A stretch of 64,000 bases of DNA. Source: Helicobacter pametensis ATCC 51478 (GTDB lineage Bacteria; Campylobacterota; Campylobacteria; Campylobacterales; Helicobacteraceae). The stretch is taken from contig NZ_JADE01000009.1 of assembly GCF_000518225.1 (NCBI RefSeq), positions 52,871 through 116,870 on the forward strand, read 5' to 3'. Below the pieces are notes generated by a model. That model was not told the DNA's origin. It saw only the letters and a program-made list of their open reading frames with translations, and did not search any database. Positions 34,269-45,252 of this stretch are shown piece after piece; the stretch's first letter is position 1, and every line of letters begins with the position of its first letter. A program made the position numbers and the translations under genes.

Positions 34269-35675
34269 TCATTCCCAGCACTCTGCATTTTTGATCCCTA
34301 ACTTTTTTGGATCAAATTTAGGCTCAATTCCACTCTTTCTCTGCATCAGATAATCATCAAGTGTGATTTTTACAATGCGTGTGAGGAATAAAATAGCAAT
34401 GATATTCAATGTCGCCATAACAGCCATCAACACATCAGCCAATTCCCAAGCAAGCTTGAGATTCATCTGTGATCCGATGAAAACCATAGCTACAGCACAT
34501 GCATTAAATATCCACATCACAAGCTTAGAATCTGTGAGATACTTGATATTGGCTTGAGCGTAGTAATAATTCCCCAAAAGAGAAGTCACAGCAAAGCACA
34601 CAACAGCGATACTAACAAAATGCAATCCCAAAGGACCAAAATATTCTCCCATCGCCTTTTGGACTAATGGTAAGGCTGTGCTTCCACCCTCAACATAAGC
34701 TTGAGAAAAAAGAACCAAAAATGCTGTACTTGAACAGATCAATACACCGATCAAAACACTGATCGCTTGAACCAATCCTTGCTTGACAGGATGGCTTGTA
34801 TGAGCAGATGCTGCGGCATTTGGAGCAGATCCCATCCCTGCCTCTGTCGCAAAAAGACCTCGCTTGATTCCAATCACCACTGCACTCCCTGCAAATCCAC
34901 CAAAAATCGCCTCAAAATCAAAGGCTTTGGCAAAAATATCAGACAAAACTGCAGGAAGCATATGAATATTCATCAAAGTCACAATCAAAGTCAATGCAAT
35001 ATAAAACAAAGCCATCGCTGGCACAACATAGGCATTGACCTTTCCAATCCATGAACTCTTACCAAAAAATAAAAGAGCTGCAACCAAAGAAGATGAGATT
35101 CCAATCACAACAGTCCAATGACTTTGCTCAAATTCAAGAGGACTATGATAATACATCGCAAAAGCTGAAGTCATCGTATAGGATTGCAATCCATTAAATC
35201 CAAATGCGTATGTCAAGATCAAAGCAATCGCGAAGAGAATCCCAAGCCATCGCTGATTGAGTGCTTTTTGCATATAGTATGCAGGGCCACCCTTAAATCC
35301 ATCTCCATCATGACTTTTATAGATCTGAGCCAAAGTGCTCTCAGCAAATGCACTTGCTCCTCCAAAAAATGCCATCACCCACATCCAAAATACAGCACCA
35401 GATCCACCCAAAGCAACAGCTACAGCAATCCCTGCAATATTCCCAATCCCCACACGAGAAGCCACAGAAATAGCCAAAGCCTGAAAAGAGCTCAACGCAT
35501 CATTCTTGCCATCAGGCTTCTCTGTAATGACACGGAATCCTTCCTTAAGCATTGTGAGCTGCACGAATTTGAGCTTAAAGCTATAAAACACACTTGCAAG
35601 GATCAATAATCCCACAAGAAAATAACCATAAGCAAAACTATTCACAGATCCCAATAGTTCAACCATTTGCTCCAT
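34269..35675 (-). CDS. Sodium:alanine (amino acid) symporter, AGCS family
   Basis: Inner-membrane Na+-coupled importer of 468 aa with about 11 helices. AGCS hallmarks: GIGNIAGIAVAVALGGSGAVFW, FGGASAFAESTLAQIYK, GGPAYYM and GMGSAPNAAASAHTSHPVKQG. Substrate is alanine, glycine or a similar small amino acid. AAGGAG precedes the ATG. It is the only non-glycan gene inside the sialylation locus, sitting between the second and third repeat of the GT42 5' module. Confidence 0.92.
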   Translation of the reverse strand: MEQMVELLGSVNSFAYGYFLVGLLILASVFYSFKLKFVQLTMLKEGFRVITEKPDGKNDALSSFQALAISVASRVGIGNIAGIAVAVALGGSGAVFWMWVMAFFGGASAFAESTLAQIYKSHDGDGFKGGPAYYMQKALNQRWLGILFAIALILTYAFGFNGLQSYTMTSAFAMYYHSPLEFEQSHWTVVIGISSSLVAALLFFGKSSWIGKVNAYVVPAMALFYIALTLIVTLMNIHMLPAVLSDIFAKAFDFEAIFGGFAGSAVVIGIKRGLFATEAGMGSAPNAAASAHTSHPVKQGLVQAISVLIGVLICSSTAFLVLFSQAYVEGGSTALPLVQKAMGEYFGPLGLHFVSIAVVCFAVTSLLGNYYYAQANIKYLTDSKLVMWIFNACAVAMVFIGSQMNLKLAWELADVLMAVMATLNIIAILFLTRIVKITLDDYLMQRKSGIEPKFDPKKLGIKNAECWE

Positions 35676-35819
35676 CTTTTCTCCTTTTTTAATGTCAAAT
35701 ATAGTTTCGCTTCATTAGCCCTTTTAGTTTAGCCAATCTCATAGGAAAATACAAAGCTCTATTGCAAAATAAGTAAAAAAATTCTTTACAAATAAAATAA
35801 ATCAAGCTGGATTTTGTGC

Positions 35820-36722
35820 TTATTTTAGAATCTTGAAAATATTTTTTAGGAGAACGAAGCTTGCCCTACAACAAAACCAAAAATCCCTAGCAAAGATGTA
35901 GAAAATATTTTCTCTTATACTTTCAATATGATTTTGATGCAAAATATTTTTGATACGCACGCGGATCGACTTAGAATCAGTTTCTAGTTGTGGCAATTCG
36001 ACCAAATCGCAGATGTAACCCTGAGGTTTTTCCAAGACATCAAATGAAGTTTTCTCTATAGGGGGGGGGGCTAGAGGGATAAATTTGCTCATCGGACTAG
36101 AGGGAGAGAGAGAATAGAGGGTGATTCCATCCATTTTTTGAGCGAGTTGGATGAAGCTTAGATCAACTTCTTTTGTATGGGGTTGAGAAATTTCTTCCTT
36201 ATTAAAATTAGGAATAATTTTTCCTATATTTTTATTTTTTATCTCAAAAGCATAGTCCGTTTGTCCACTTTCATAAAAATCAATCCCTACTAGATAGATT
36301 TCTTTGTAACCTTGAGCCAATGCAGTATAAAGCATCACAATCCCAGCTGTTGGCCACTTACGATAATAACAACGATAAAAACGATCAAGCTCTAGAAAAT
36401 CTGGCAAAGACTGCAAAGCTTCAAAAGTATTTTTGACAAAGGGAAAGAAAAAATCCATTTCATAATATCGATCATCAAATGCTCTTGCACAATACACATC
36501 CTCAACCTCATACTCCCCCCTCTCCTTAAGATGACGCAAAGTAAAGCACTGTTCCTTAAAAATTTCTGGATTGAAAAACACTCCCTTGATCTTCTTGCCC
36601 AAGAAATATCGATCTTCAAAATAAAATTGATTACAGCGAAATACATCAAAATCTTTGGGTAAACGAGAATAATCAATTTGAGCTAAGCTTGGGCCATTTC
36701 CTGCGATGATGATGGGTTTCAT
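35820..36722 (-). CDS. GT42 sialyltransferase, copy 3 (phase-variable, frame ON)
   Basis: Paralogue of 300 aa with AGNGPSL, RCNQFYFEDRYFLG, TALAQGYKEIYLVGIDFYES, TDYAFEI and QPHTKEVD (catalytic His). A ten-base C tract in the sense strand (36061-36070) sits at about codon 219 in PLAPPPIEK; a one-base change would remove the last ~80 residues. The frame is open now. Divergent from neuB with 62 bases between starts, so both promoters lie in that spacer. Confidence 0.88.
   Translation of the reverse strand: MKPIIIAGNGPSLAQIDYSRLPKDFDVFRCNQFYFEDRYFLGKKIKGVFFNPEIFKEQCFTLRHLKERGEYEVEDVYCARAFDDRYYEMDFFFPFVKNTFEALQSLPDFLELDRFYRCYYRKWPTAGIVMLYTALAQGYKEIYLVGIDFYESGQTDYAFEIKNKNIGKIIPNFNKEEISQPHTKEVDLSFIQLAQKMDGITLYSLSPSSPMSKFIPLAPPPIEKTSFDVLEKPQGYICDLVELPQLETDSKSIRVRIKNILHQNHIESIRENIFYIFARDFWFCCRASFVLLKNIFKILK
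36061..36070. repeat. 10-G contingency tract in sialyltransferase copy 3
   Basis: Ten G on the + strand, inside the coding region. The homologous site in copy 2 has five G. Confidence 0.93.
36568..36722 (-). repeat. Shared 5' module of the GT42 genes, copy 3
   Basis: Nearly identical to the modules at 33148-33302 and 33979-34132. Identity with copy 1 continues past the ATG into the ribosome site. Confidence 0.9.
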
Positions 36723-36784
36723 TGATGATCCTTATATTTCTTTGTAAAATTTCATTTCCATAAAAATTATTGAGAGAGAGTGTA

Positions 36785-37828
36785 ATGGGAAATTATATCC
36801 AAATCCAACATCGCAAAATCGGCCCTGATTTTGAACCATTGGTGATTGCTGAGCTTGGAATCAATCACAATGGAAGTCTTAAGATCGCCAAAGAAATGGT
36901 GGATAGTGCTAACCGTGCAGGAGTTGAAATCCTCAAGCACCAAACCCACATCATAGAAGATGAGATGAGCACACTAGCTCAAAAAACAATCCCCGGAAAT
37001 AGCAAAAAAAGCATTTATGAGATTATGAGCGAATGTGCTTTAAGCGAGGAAGAAGAGATCGAGCTCAAAGATTATGTAGAGAATAAGGGAATGATTTTTC
37101 TCTCCACACCATTTTCAAGAGCTGGAGCTAATCGACTTGAGAGAATGGGAGTGAGTGCCTATAAGATCGGCTCTGGGGAGATGAACAACCTCCCTCTCAT
37201 CAAACATATCGCAAGTTTTGGAAAACCCATGATCATCTCCACAGGAATGAATGACTTAGAGAGTGTGCGAAAGACTGTCAAGATTCTCAAAGAGTATCAA
37301 GTCCCCTTTGCACTCCTTCATACAACCAATCTCTATCCCACACCTCCTCACCTTGTGAGACTTGGAGCGATGCAAGAGCTGATGCGTGAATTTCCTGATA
37401 TTCCTATTGGATTAAGTGATCACACACTCAACAACAATGCTTGCAAAAGTGCTATGGCTCTAGGTGCAAGCATCATTGAGAGACATTTCACAGATCACAA
37501 AAACAGAATCGGCCCTGACATTATCTGCTCGATGGATGAGCAGGAGTGCCAAGAGCTCATCCAAAGCTCTCATGAAATTTTTGCTATGCGTGGGGGAGAG
37601 AAAAAACCAACAAAAGAAGAGCAAGTCACGATGGATTTTGCATTTTCTACTTGCGTAAGCATTGCCTCTATCCAAAAGGGGGAAAGATTTAGTGCTCAAA
37701 ACCTATGGGTCAAGCGCCCAGGGATTGGAGAGATCAAAGCAGAATTTTATGAAGAAATCTTGGGCAAAAAAGCCATGTGTGACATCACTCCTGATACACA
37801 TATCACATGGGATATGATCGAAAAATGA
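36785..37828 (+). CDS. neuB: N-acetylneuraminate synthase NeuB
   Basis: Condenses ManNAc with phosphoenolpyruvate to give Neu5Ac. 347 aa with [46 protein letters not shown] and GLSDHT, then the C-terminal SAF (antifreeze-like) domain with [10 protein letters not shown]. Motifs and length agree with C. jejuni NeuB1, the sialic acid synthase, more than with the legionaminate or pseudaminate enzymes. I prefer the ATG at 36785 to a TTG at 36770. Overlaps neuC by four bases. Confidence 0.94.
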   Translation: MGNYIQIQHRKIGPDFEPLVIAELGINHNGSLKIAKEMVDSANRAGVEILKHQTHIIEDEMSTLAQKTIPGNSKKSIYEIMSECALSEEEEIELKDYVENKGMIFLSTPFSRAGANRLERMGVSAYKIGSGEMNNLPLIKHIASFGKPMIISTGMNDLESVRKTVKILKEYQVPFALLHTTNLYPTPPHLVRLGAMQELMREFPDIPIGLSDHTLNNNACKSAMALGASIIERHFTDHKNRIGPDIICSMDEQECQELIQSSHEIFAMRGGEKKPTKEEQVTMDFAFSTCVSIASIQKGERFSAQNLWVKRPGIGEIKAEFYEEILGKKAMCDITPDTHITWDMIEK

Positions 37829-38958
37829 AAAAAATCATCTTTTTAAGTGGGACGAGGGCGGATTGGGGCAAGATCAAACCCCTCATTCAAAAGATCAAAG
37901 AATCTAAAAATTTGCAATATAAAATTTTTGCTTGTGGGATGCATCTTCTTGAACTTTATGGCTCAACCTACATGGAAATCTACAAAGATGGTTTTGATCA
38001 AGTTTTTTTAGCCAAGCCTTATCAGGCACAAGAGAGAATGGATTTGGCTCTAAGTGAGTGCATCGCTCAATTTTCGGCATTTATCCAAGATGAACGCCCT
38101 GATATGATTGTAGTGCATGGAGATCGACTAGAAGCCCTCGCAGGAGCGATTGTTGGAGCATTTAATAATATTTTAGTGGCTCATATTGAGGGGGGAGAAG
38201 TCAGTGGAACGATTGATGAATCAATCCGCCATAGCATCTCCAAACTTGCTCATCTTCACTTCGTAGCCAACCAAAAAGCCTCATCTCGCCTAGTCCAACT
38301 CGGAGAAAAACAAGATCATATCTTTGTGATTGGCTCACCAGATCTTGATGTGATGAACTCAAGTGCTCTGCCAAGTCTTACAGAAGTATGTGAGCATTAT
38401 CATCAAATCAAGGCATTTGATGGAGAGTATGCGATTTTTGCCTACCATCCAACCACCACAGAACACAAAGATTTGCCCTCAAAACTTACACAAATCTTTC
38501 AAGCACTTAAAGAATCCAATCAAAATTTCATCATCATCTACCCCAACAACGATCTTGGTTCTGATCTCATCATCAAACAAATTCAAACTCTTGAAAATAA
38601 TGCACGCTTTGCGATCTTTAAATCAATCAAATTTGAATCCTTTCTCACCCTCCTCAAAAATGCACAATTCATCCTTGGCAATAGCTCTGCTGGGGTGAGG
38701 GAAGCTCCATTTTTTGGAATCCCTTGCATCAACCTTGGCTCCCGTCAAAATGGACGCTATGAAGAAAATCCTTCCATCCTCTCCTGCACTGAAAACAAAA
38801 ATGAGATTCTCAAAGCCATCAATACCATTCCTACACTTAAAAGTGTAAGAAAAGAAGAGTTTGGGGATGGAAAAAGTGCTGAGAGATTTATCCAAATCCT
38901 GCGAGATAGTCAAGTCTGGGATCTTCCTTTGCAAAAAAACTTTGTGGATGTGTTATGA
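37825..38958 (+). CDS. neuC: UDP-GlcNAc 2-epimerase (hydrolysing) NeuC
   Basis: Makes ManNAc from UDP-GlcNAc for NeuB. 377 aa with [16 protein letters not shown] at the N terminus, [40 protein letters not shown] (catalytic His/Glu region) and [16 protein letters not shown]. The ATG overlaps the neuB stop. Operon neuBCA matches the Neu5Ac pathway; a legionaminic variant is less likely because the other leg genes are absent here. Confidence 0.92.
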   Translation: MKKIIFLSGTRADWGKIKPLIQKIKESKNLQYKIFACGMHLLELYGSTYMEIYKDGFDQVFLAKPYQAQERMDLALSECIAQFSAFIQDERPDMIVVHGDRLEALAGAIVGAFNNILVAHIEGGEVSGTIDESIRHSISKLAHLHFVANQKASSRLVQLGEKQDHIFVIGSPDLDVMNSSALPSLTEVCEHYHQIKAFDGEYAIFAYHPTTTEHKDLPSKLTQIFQALKESNQNFIIIYPNNDLGSDLIIKQIQTLENNARFAIFKSIKFESFLTLLKNAQFILGNSSAGVREAPFFGIPCINLGSRQNGRYEENPSILSCTENKNEILKAINTIPTLKSVRKEEFGDGKSAERFIQILRDSQVWDLPLQKNFVDVL

Positions 38959-39623
38959 AAGTTTTAGCACTCATTCCTGCTCGCAGTGGAAGCAAAGGTG
39001 TGAGAGACAAAAATATCCGCCCCTTTAGAGGATTACCCCTCTTAGCTCATAGTATCCAAAGCACGATTGAGAGTGGAATCTGTGATGAAGTGTTTGTCTG
39101 TACAGATAGTGAGGATTATGCCTCTATTGCTAGAGAATATGGAGCAAGTGTGCCATTTTTGAGAAGCAAAGAAAGCGCAAGAGATGAGAGCAAAAGTATT
39201 GAGTGCATCATAGAATCTCTAGAAAAATACAAAATCTTGGGAAAAGAGTTTGATGTGCTTCTCTTACTTCAACCCACCTCCCCTCTAAGAAATGCTACTC
39301 ATATCAAAGAGGCTTATGAGCTTTTTCTCTCTTGTCATTGCCAAAGTCTAGCAAGCGTGTGTGAAGTGGATGAACATCCACTTTTTATGCGAACACTTGA
39401 AGACAATCTTCTCTCTCCTTTGCTCAAAACTCAAAGTTCTGTGCGTCGCCAAGATTTGCCTCCTTATTACCGCCTCAATGGAGCGATCTATCTCAATCTC
39501 ATCTCCACTCTTACTCCTCAAACAAGCTTTAATGACAATGCAATCGGCTATGTGATGAGTAAAGAAGATTCACTAGACATTGATAGAGAAGAGGATTTTG
39601 TGGATCACAAAGAAAAGAAATGA
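38955..39623 (+). CDS. neuA: CMP-N-acetylneuraminate synthetase NeuA
   Basis: Activates sialic acid with CTP to CMP-Neu5Ac, the donor of the neighbouring GT42 enzymes. 222 aa with ALIPARSGSKGVRDKNI (CTP loop), LLQPTSPLR and YRLNGAIYL. The start overlaps the neuC stop (ATGA). Its end overlaps the convergent arsP-like gene by 19 bases. Confidence 0.95.
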   Translation: MKVLALIPARSGSKGVRDKNIRPFRGLPLLAHSIQSTIESGICDEVFVCTDSEDYASIAREYGASVPFLRSKESARDESKSIECIIESLEKYKILGKEFDVLLLLQPTSPLRNATHIKEAYELFLSCHCQSLASVCEVDEHPLFMRTLEDNLLSPLLKTQSSVRRQDLPPYYRLNGAIYLNLISTLTPQTSFNDNAIGYVMSKEDSLDIDREEDFVDHKEKK

Positions 39624-40534
39624 TTAAGAATCCATCCAAAAGAGATGGCTATCCCCATCACGATTCCAATAAATAACATCAAAAATCGCCATTTAAACAT
39701 CGATCTAAGCAAGATAAACTCAGGCAAACTCGCCCCTCCTCCAGCGATAAGAAAACACATCATCGAGCCTACAGGCATCCCTGCTTGGACAAGTGCTAAT
39801 CCTAGCGGAAGTGCCAAATCAATCCGAATATATAAAAATACAGCTACAAATGCCAAAAGTATAAGCTCCCATATATTCCCTCTCACATAAGAGCTCAAAA
39901 AATCTGTGGGCAAAAAATTATGAATCCCCGCTCCCAATGCCATCCCAATCAAAAGATAGGGAAAAATCTTTTTATAGTCCTGAAATTCTGAGATAAATAA
40001 GCCTTTCAATGTCAATTTGTTAGAAGCAGAACAACAAGAAGTCGCACAGCATTTGCCTTGAGTTGGGGTAAGTGAAAATCTTGGAGACAGTGATCTGGCA
40101 AACTCATCACTTAAAAGCGATTTGGAATCTATCTTTGCCACAAAAACAGAAATCATAAAAATAGAAAACATAATAAATAATGTATAAAACACAGCAATTT
40201 TCCAATCCAAAATCTTCAAAAGCAAAACAAAAGTGATCGGATTGAGTAATGGAGAAGTCAAAAGATAAGCCATACTTGCTCCAAAGCTACATTTAGTCTG
40301 CAAAAGAGAGCGAAAAACAGGGATCGTCGAACAAGAGCAAAATGGTGTCATGACTCCCAGTAAAATCCCCCTCCAATAAGAAAAAAGAGAATCTCTTGCA
40401 AGATATTTCTGGAAAGTGTTCGCATAGCGATGTTGTAAGAATTTCATCAGCATCCCCACAGCAAAAAACAAAAATGAGATTTCAAAAAAGAGCTTGAAAA
40501 ACTCTACAAAATAAGAGGAAAATGTAAGATTCAT
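39605..40534 (-). CDS. ArsP/YraQ-type permease (UPF0718)
   Basis: Membrane permease of 309 aa with about eight helices and the family motif VMTPFCSCSTIPVF near residue 70, where the cysteines may bind a soft metal or organoarsenical. A Cys-rich loop (KCCATSCCSAS) links the two halves. C. jejuni ArsP of this family exports trivalent organoarsenicals. The gene is divergent from an ArsR-type regulator across an inverted repeat, in line with metalloid efflux. The ATG at 40534 follows AAGGA. Confidence 0.8.
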   Translation of the reverse strand: MNLTFSSYFVEFFKLFFEISFLFFAVGMLMKFLQHRYANTFQKYLARDSLFSYWRGILLGVMTPFCSCSTIPVFRSLLQTKCSFGASMAYLLTSPLLNPITFVLLLKILDWKIAVFYTLFIMFSIFMISVFVAKIDSKSLLSDEFARSLSPRFSLTPTQGKCCATSCCSASNKLTLKGLFISEFQDYKKIFPYLLIGMALGAGIHNFLPTDFLSSYVRGNIWELILLAFVAVFLYIRIDLALPLGLALVQAGMPVGSMMCFLIAGGGASLPEFILLRSMFKWRFLMLFIGIVMGIAISFGWILNHFFSL

Positions 40535-40552
40535 AAGTATTCCTTTAGATAT

Positions 40553-40572
40553 ATATTCTAATATTGGAATAT
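40553..40572. promoter_or_regulatory. Candidate ArsR operator
   Basis: ATATTC-N8-GAATAT is a perfect inverted repeat in the 108-bp spacer between the divergent permease and ArsR-type genes, 19 bases upstream of the permease start. Confidence 0.5.
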
Positions 40573-40642
40573 TATTATAAACTCTCTTTAGAATCAATAG
40601 AATCAAAAATAGATAGAATTGGCTTTTTGTATAAGGAAAAAT

Positions 40643-40963
40643 ATGAATATCAAAATTGACATCTTAAAAGCCATGAGCAATCCTTTGAGATTGAAAGTTT
40701 TAGAATGCCTTTGTGAAGGTCGAAAAAATGTCAGTGAGATTATGCAATCTTGTCAAGAAAGCCAATCAAGCGTCTCTAAAGCTCTCTCTACTCTCAAAAA
40801 CATCGGAATCATCTCTGATGAAAAAATAGGTAATCAGGTATTTTATAACATTGCGATTTGTTGCTTGGATAAGTTTCTGATTTCTCTTGATCAGGTTGCT
40901 CAAGAGAGTGCAAACCGCCAGATCCAAAAACTCAAACAATCTGTTGCAAAAGAAAATATTTAG
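40643..40963 (+). CDS. ArsR-family winged-helix repressor
   Basis: Cytoplasmic metalloregulator-like repressor of 106 aa: ILKAMSNPLRLKVLECLCEGRKNVSEIM, then recognition helix SQSSVSKALSTLKNIGII and wing NQVFYNI. Cysteines at ECLC, QSC and ICC could bind arsenite or a thiol-reactive metal, though not in the classic ELCVCDL arrangement. The start at 40643 gives the usual length. Divergent from the ArsP-like permease, so probably its repressor. Confidence 0.83.
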   Translation: MNIKIDILKAMSNPLRLKVLECLCEGRKNVSEIMQSCQESQSSVSKALSTLKNIGIISDEKIGNQVFYNIAICCLDKFLISLDQVAQESANRQIQKLKQSVAKENI

Positions 40964-40984
40964 ATACAAATACTCTCCCAAACT

Positions 40985-41629
40985 CTAATGAGCTTTAATA
41001 GATTGAGTGATCCCTAAAAATTGAGCCAAATAGATTCCGCTTTCTGTGATATAGGTGCGAAGTCCAAGCTCACTTTTCCACCAATTTTTCTCATTATAAT
41101 AAGGATTTGAAATACCCAAAACATAAAGCTTGATATTTTGCTTAGCCAAGACCTTAGAAAAAGTTCCATAAGTGCGTTTGGTATGAAAAGAATCTGTAAG
41201 AAGTAAGACTTCCTTAATCTGATGATTCTGGACATAATAAGCAAAATCTATGGCTTCCTCAAGTGTACTGCTTGCACCATTTTGACTCAAAGTTTTAATC
41301 ATCTCAAATGGGATTTGAAATTTTGACAAAACGCGTGAAAGTTTTGTGCTTTCATCTTGCAAAATTGTATGAAAACTGCGATTGTAGTCTTTGATTTGAG
41401 TAAATAGAATCTTCTTAACCTTTCCTTCCTTATAAAGCTTAATTGCCTCATTCAAACGAGCAATAGGATTTCCCCCAAGAATAAACACTGCTTCATATGG
41501 TGCCCCATTATCTTTAAGCATCTCTTTTTCAAAATTTCTGGCATAACCTTCAAACAACGATTCCCAAAAAAATAAAATTGTCAAAATTAAAAATCCTAAA
41601 CTTAAACTCAAAAATTTTAAAATTTTCAT
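40985..41629 (-). CDS. YdcF-like DUF218 membrane-anchored protein
   Basis: Protein of 214 aa with one N-terminal membrane anchor (residues 6-24) and an extracytoplasmic DUF218/ElyC-SanA-YdcF domain: VFILGGNPIARLNEA, GASSTLEEA and LLLTDSFHTKRTYGTF. The family includes envelope-biogenesis proteins such as ElyC and SanA, but no reaction is proven. Single gene, convergent with the ArsR-type gene. Confidence 0.78.
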   Translation of the reverse strand: MKILKFLSLSLGFLILTILFFWESLFEGYARNFEKEMLKDNGAPYEAVFILGGNPIARLNEAIKLYKEGKVKKILFTQIKDYNRSFHTILQDESTKLSRVLSKFQIPFEMIKTLSQNGASSTLEEAIDFAYYVQNHQIKEVLLLTDSFHTKRTYGTFSKVLAKQNIKLYVLGISNPYYNEKNWWKSELGLRTYITESGIYLAQFLGITQSIKAH

Positions 41630-41719
41630 TGATTGTTCCAAATATTTATCTGGTATTTATTTGGTTGATCTCTTAAAACAAAACCAATCCTCTTGAAGAA
41701 TTTACAAATAACAAAGTGG

Positions 41720-42046
41720 CTATTTAGTCATTTCAACTTTCACCCCTACAACACAATTTGGAAGAATGTCTGGCTTTTTGATTGAGAGAGAAATTTTTGT
41801 AAGAGTGGGGAAATTTTGTCTAAGCTTAGAGTTCAAATCTTGCAATGCCTCCTCCAAAAGTCCATATCGATTTTTCTCAAACTCCAAAGAGAGAAAATCT
41901 ACAATCTCTACATAATTTAAATACTCTCCACAATAGTCATATTCTAATTCTGCATCGATAATAATTTTTTGTCGCTTTTCTCGCTCAAAAGATAAGATTC
42001 CGATAATCACTTCTAGTTCTAATCTTTCGATGAGAAGAATCATCAA
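41720..42046 (-). CDS. folB: Dihydroneopterin aldolase FolB
   Basis: Folate pathway enzyme that cleaves dihydroneopterin to 6-hydroxymethyl-dihydropterin. 108 aa, near family length, with IERLELEVIIGILSFEREKRQ (active-site Glu region) at the N terminus and ISIKKPDILP with conserved Lys-Pro near the end. Overlaps plsY by four bases in a minus-strand operon. Confidence 0.86.
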   Translation of the reverse strand: MMILLIERLELEVIIGILSFEREKRQKIIIDAELEYDYCGEYLNYVEIVDFLSLEFEKNRYGLLEEALQDLNSKLRQNFPTLTKISLSIKKPDILPNCVVGVKVEMTK

Positions 42047-42699
42047 AAGATCTTTTGTTCTTGTTTTTTAAAAAGTCGAATGATATTGGGGATATGAGTA
42101 TAGAGAATCAACACACCAATCAAAATCACAGGTGCATGAGAGTTGATCTGTGAAAGAATATTGATGCTTTGAGACAATGGTAAAACATAAGGAACAATAA
42201 AGGTCAAAACAAGTCCGCTTATAACTCCAGCAAGAGAAGAGAGAGATGAGATTTTGAACATCTTTCCTACAATAAACCACACCAAAAGCCCCAAACTCCC
42301 TTCAATTGGGATAAGTAAAAACACAGAGCCAATCGCAGTCGCCACCCCTTTACCCCCTGTGAAATTCAAATATGGACTATAACAATGTCCAATCACAGAT
42401 AAAAGAGCAATCATCCACTGTGTCTCATAACTTAGCCCAAAAATCTTTGCCAAAGCTACGACAAAAAGTCCCTTTGTCGCATCCAAGAAAATAGTGAGAA
42501 TTGAGTAAAATTTAGCCTTACTTGGATCGATTTCTTTGATCGCGCGATAGACATTTGTCGCTCCAATACTTCCTGATCCAACTTCTCTCAAATTGATTCC
42601 ATAGACACTTTTACATAGCAATAATCCAAAGGGAATCCCCCCCAATGCATAAGCCAAAAGATAAAAAATCACATTGATATTACTTAAAATCTCAAACAT
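42043..42699 (-). CDS. plsY: Acyl-phosphate:glycerol-3-phosphate acyltransferase PlsY
   Basis: Inner-membrane enzyme that makes lysophosphatidic acid from acyl phosphate. 218 aa, about seven helices, with the three PlsY motifs: GSGSIGATNVYRA, GGKGVATAIGS and a late GVLILYTHIPNIIRL. Co-transcribed with folB. Confidence 0.95.
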   Translation of the reverse strand: MFEILSNINVIFYLLAYALGGIPFGLLLCKSVYGINLREVGSGSIGATNVYRAIKEIDPSKAKFYSILTIFLDATKGLFVVALAKIFGLSYETQWMIALLSVIGHCYSPYLNFTGGKGVATAIGSVFLLIPIEGSLGLLVWFIVGKMFKISSLSSLAGVISGLVLTFIVPYVLPLSQSINILSQINSHAPVILIGVLILYTHIPNIIRLFKKQEQKIF

Positions 42700-42711
42700 T
42701 TCCTCTCTCCT

Positions 42712-42906
42712 CTAATCCTTTTTGCTCAATGCCCAAGCTAGAGATACAACCCAAAAAATAAAAGTCCAACCCAAGAAAAAATTGAGCACTAAGATTCCAT
42801 AGCGACTACTATGACCTCGAACAAAAGCAATCACACAGGGGATAAAATAAAAAATCCCAAAAATCCAAGCCAATGTCGGAGAATAAAAGGCATAAAAATA
42901 TTCCAT
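42712..42906 (-). CDS. Small superinfection-immunity-family membrane protein
   Basis: Two-helix protein of 64 aa with YFIPCVIAFVRGHSSRYGILVLNFFLGWTFIFW-type organisation: first helix, a short basic RGH loop, then LNFFLGWT and a second helix. This matches the Imm-like superinfection immunity family (named for T4 Imm, which blocks phage DNA entry). Such proteins are also widespread in non-phage settings, so a housekeeping role is possible. It begins right after gyrB, whose operon it probably shares. Confidence 0.75.
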   Translation of the reverse strand: MEYFYAFYSPTLAWIFGIFYFIPCVIAFVRGHSSRYGILVLNFFLGWTFIFWVVSLAWALSKKD

Positions 42907-45252
<2,346 letters not shown>

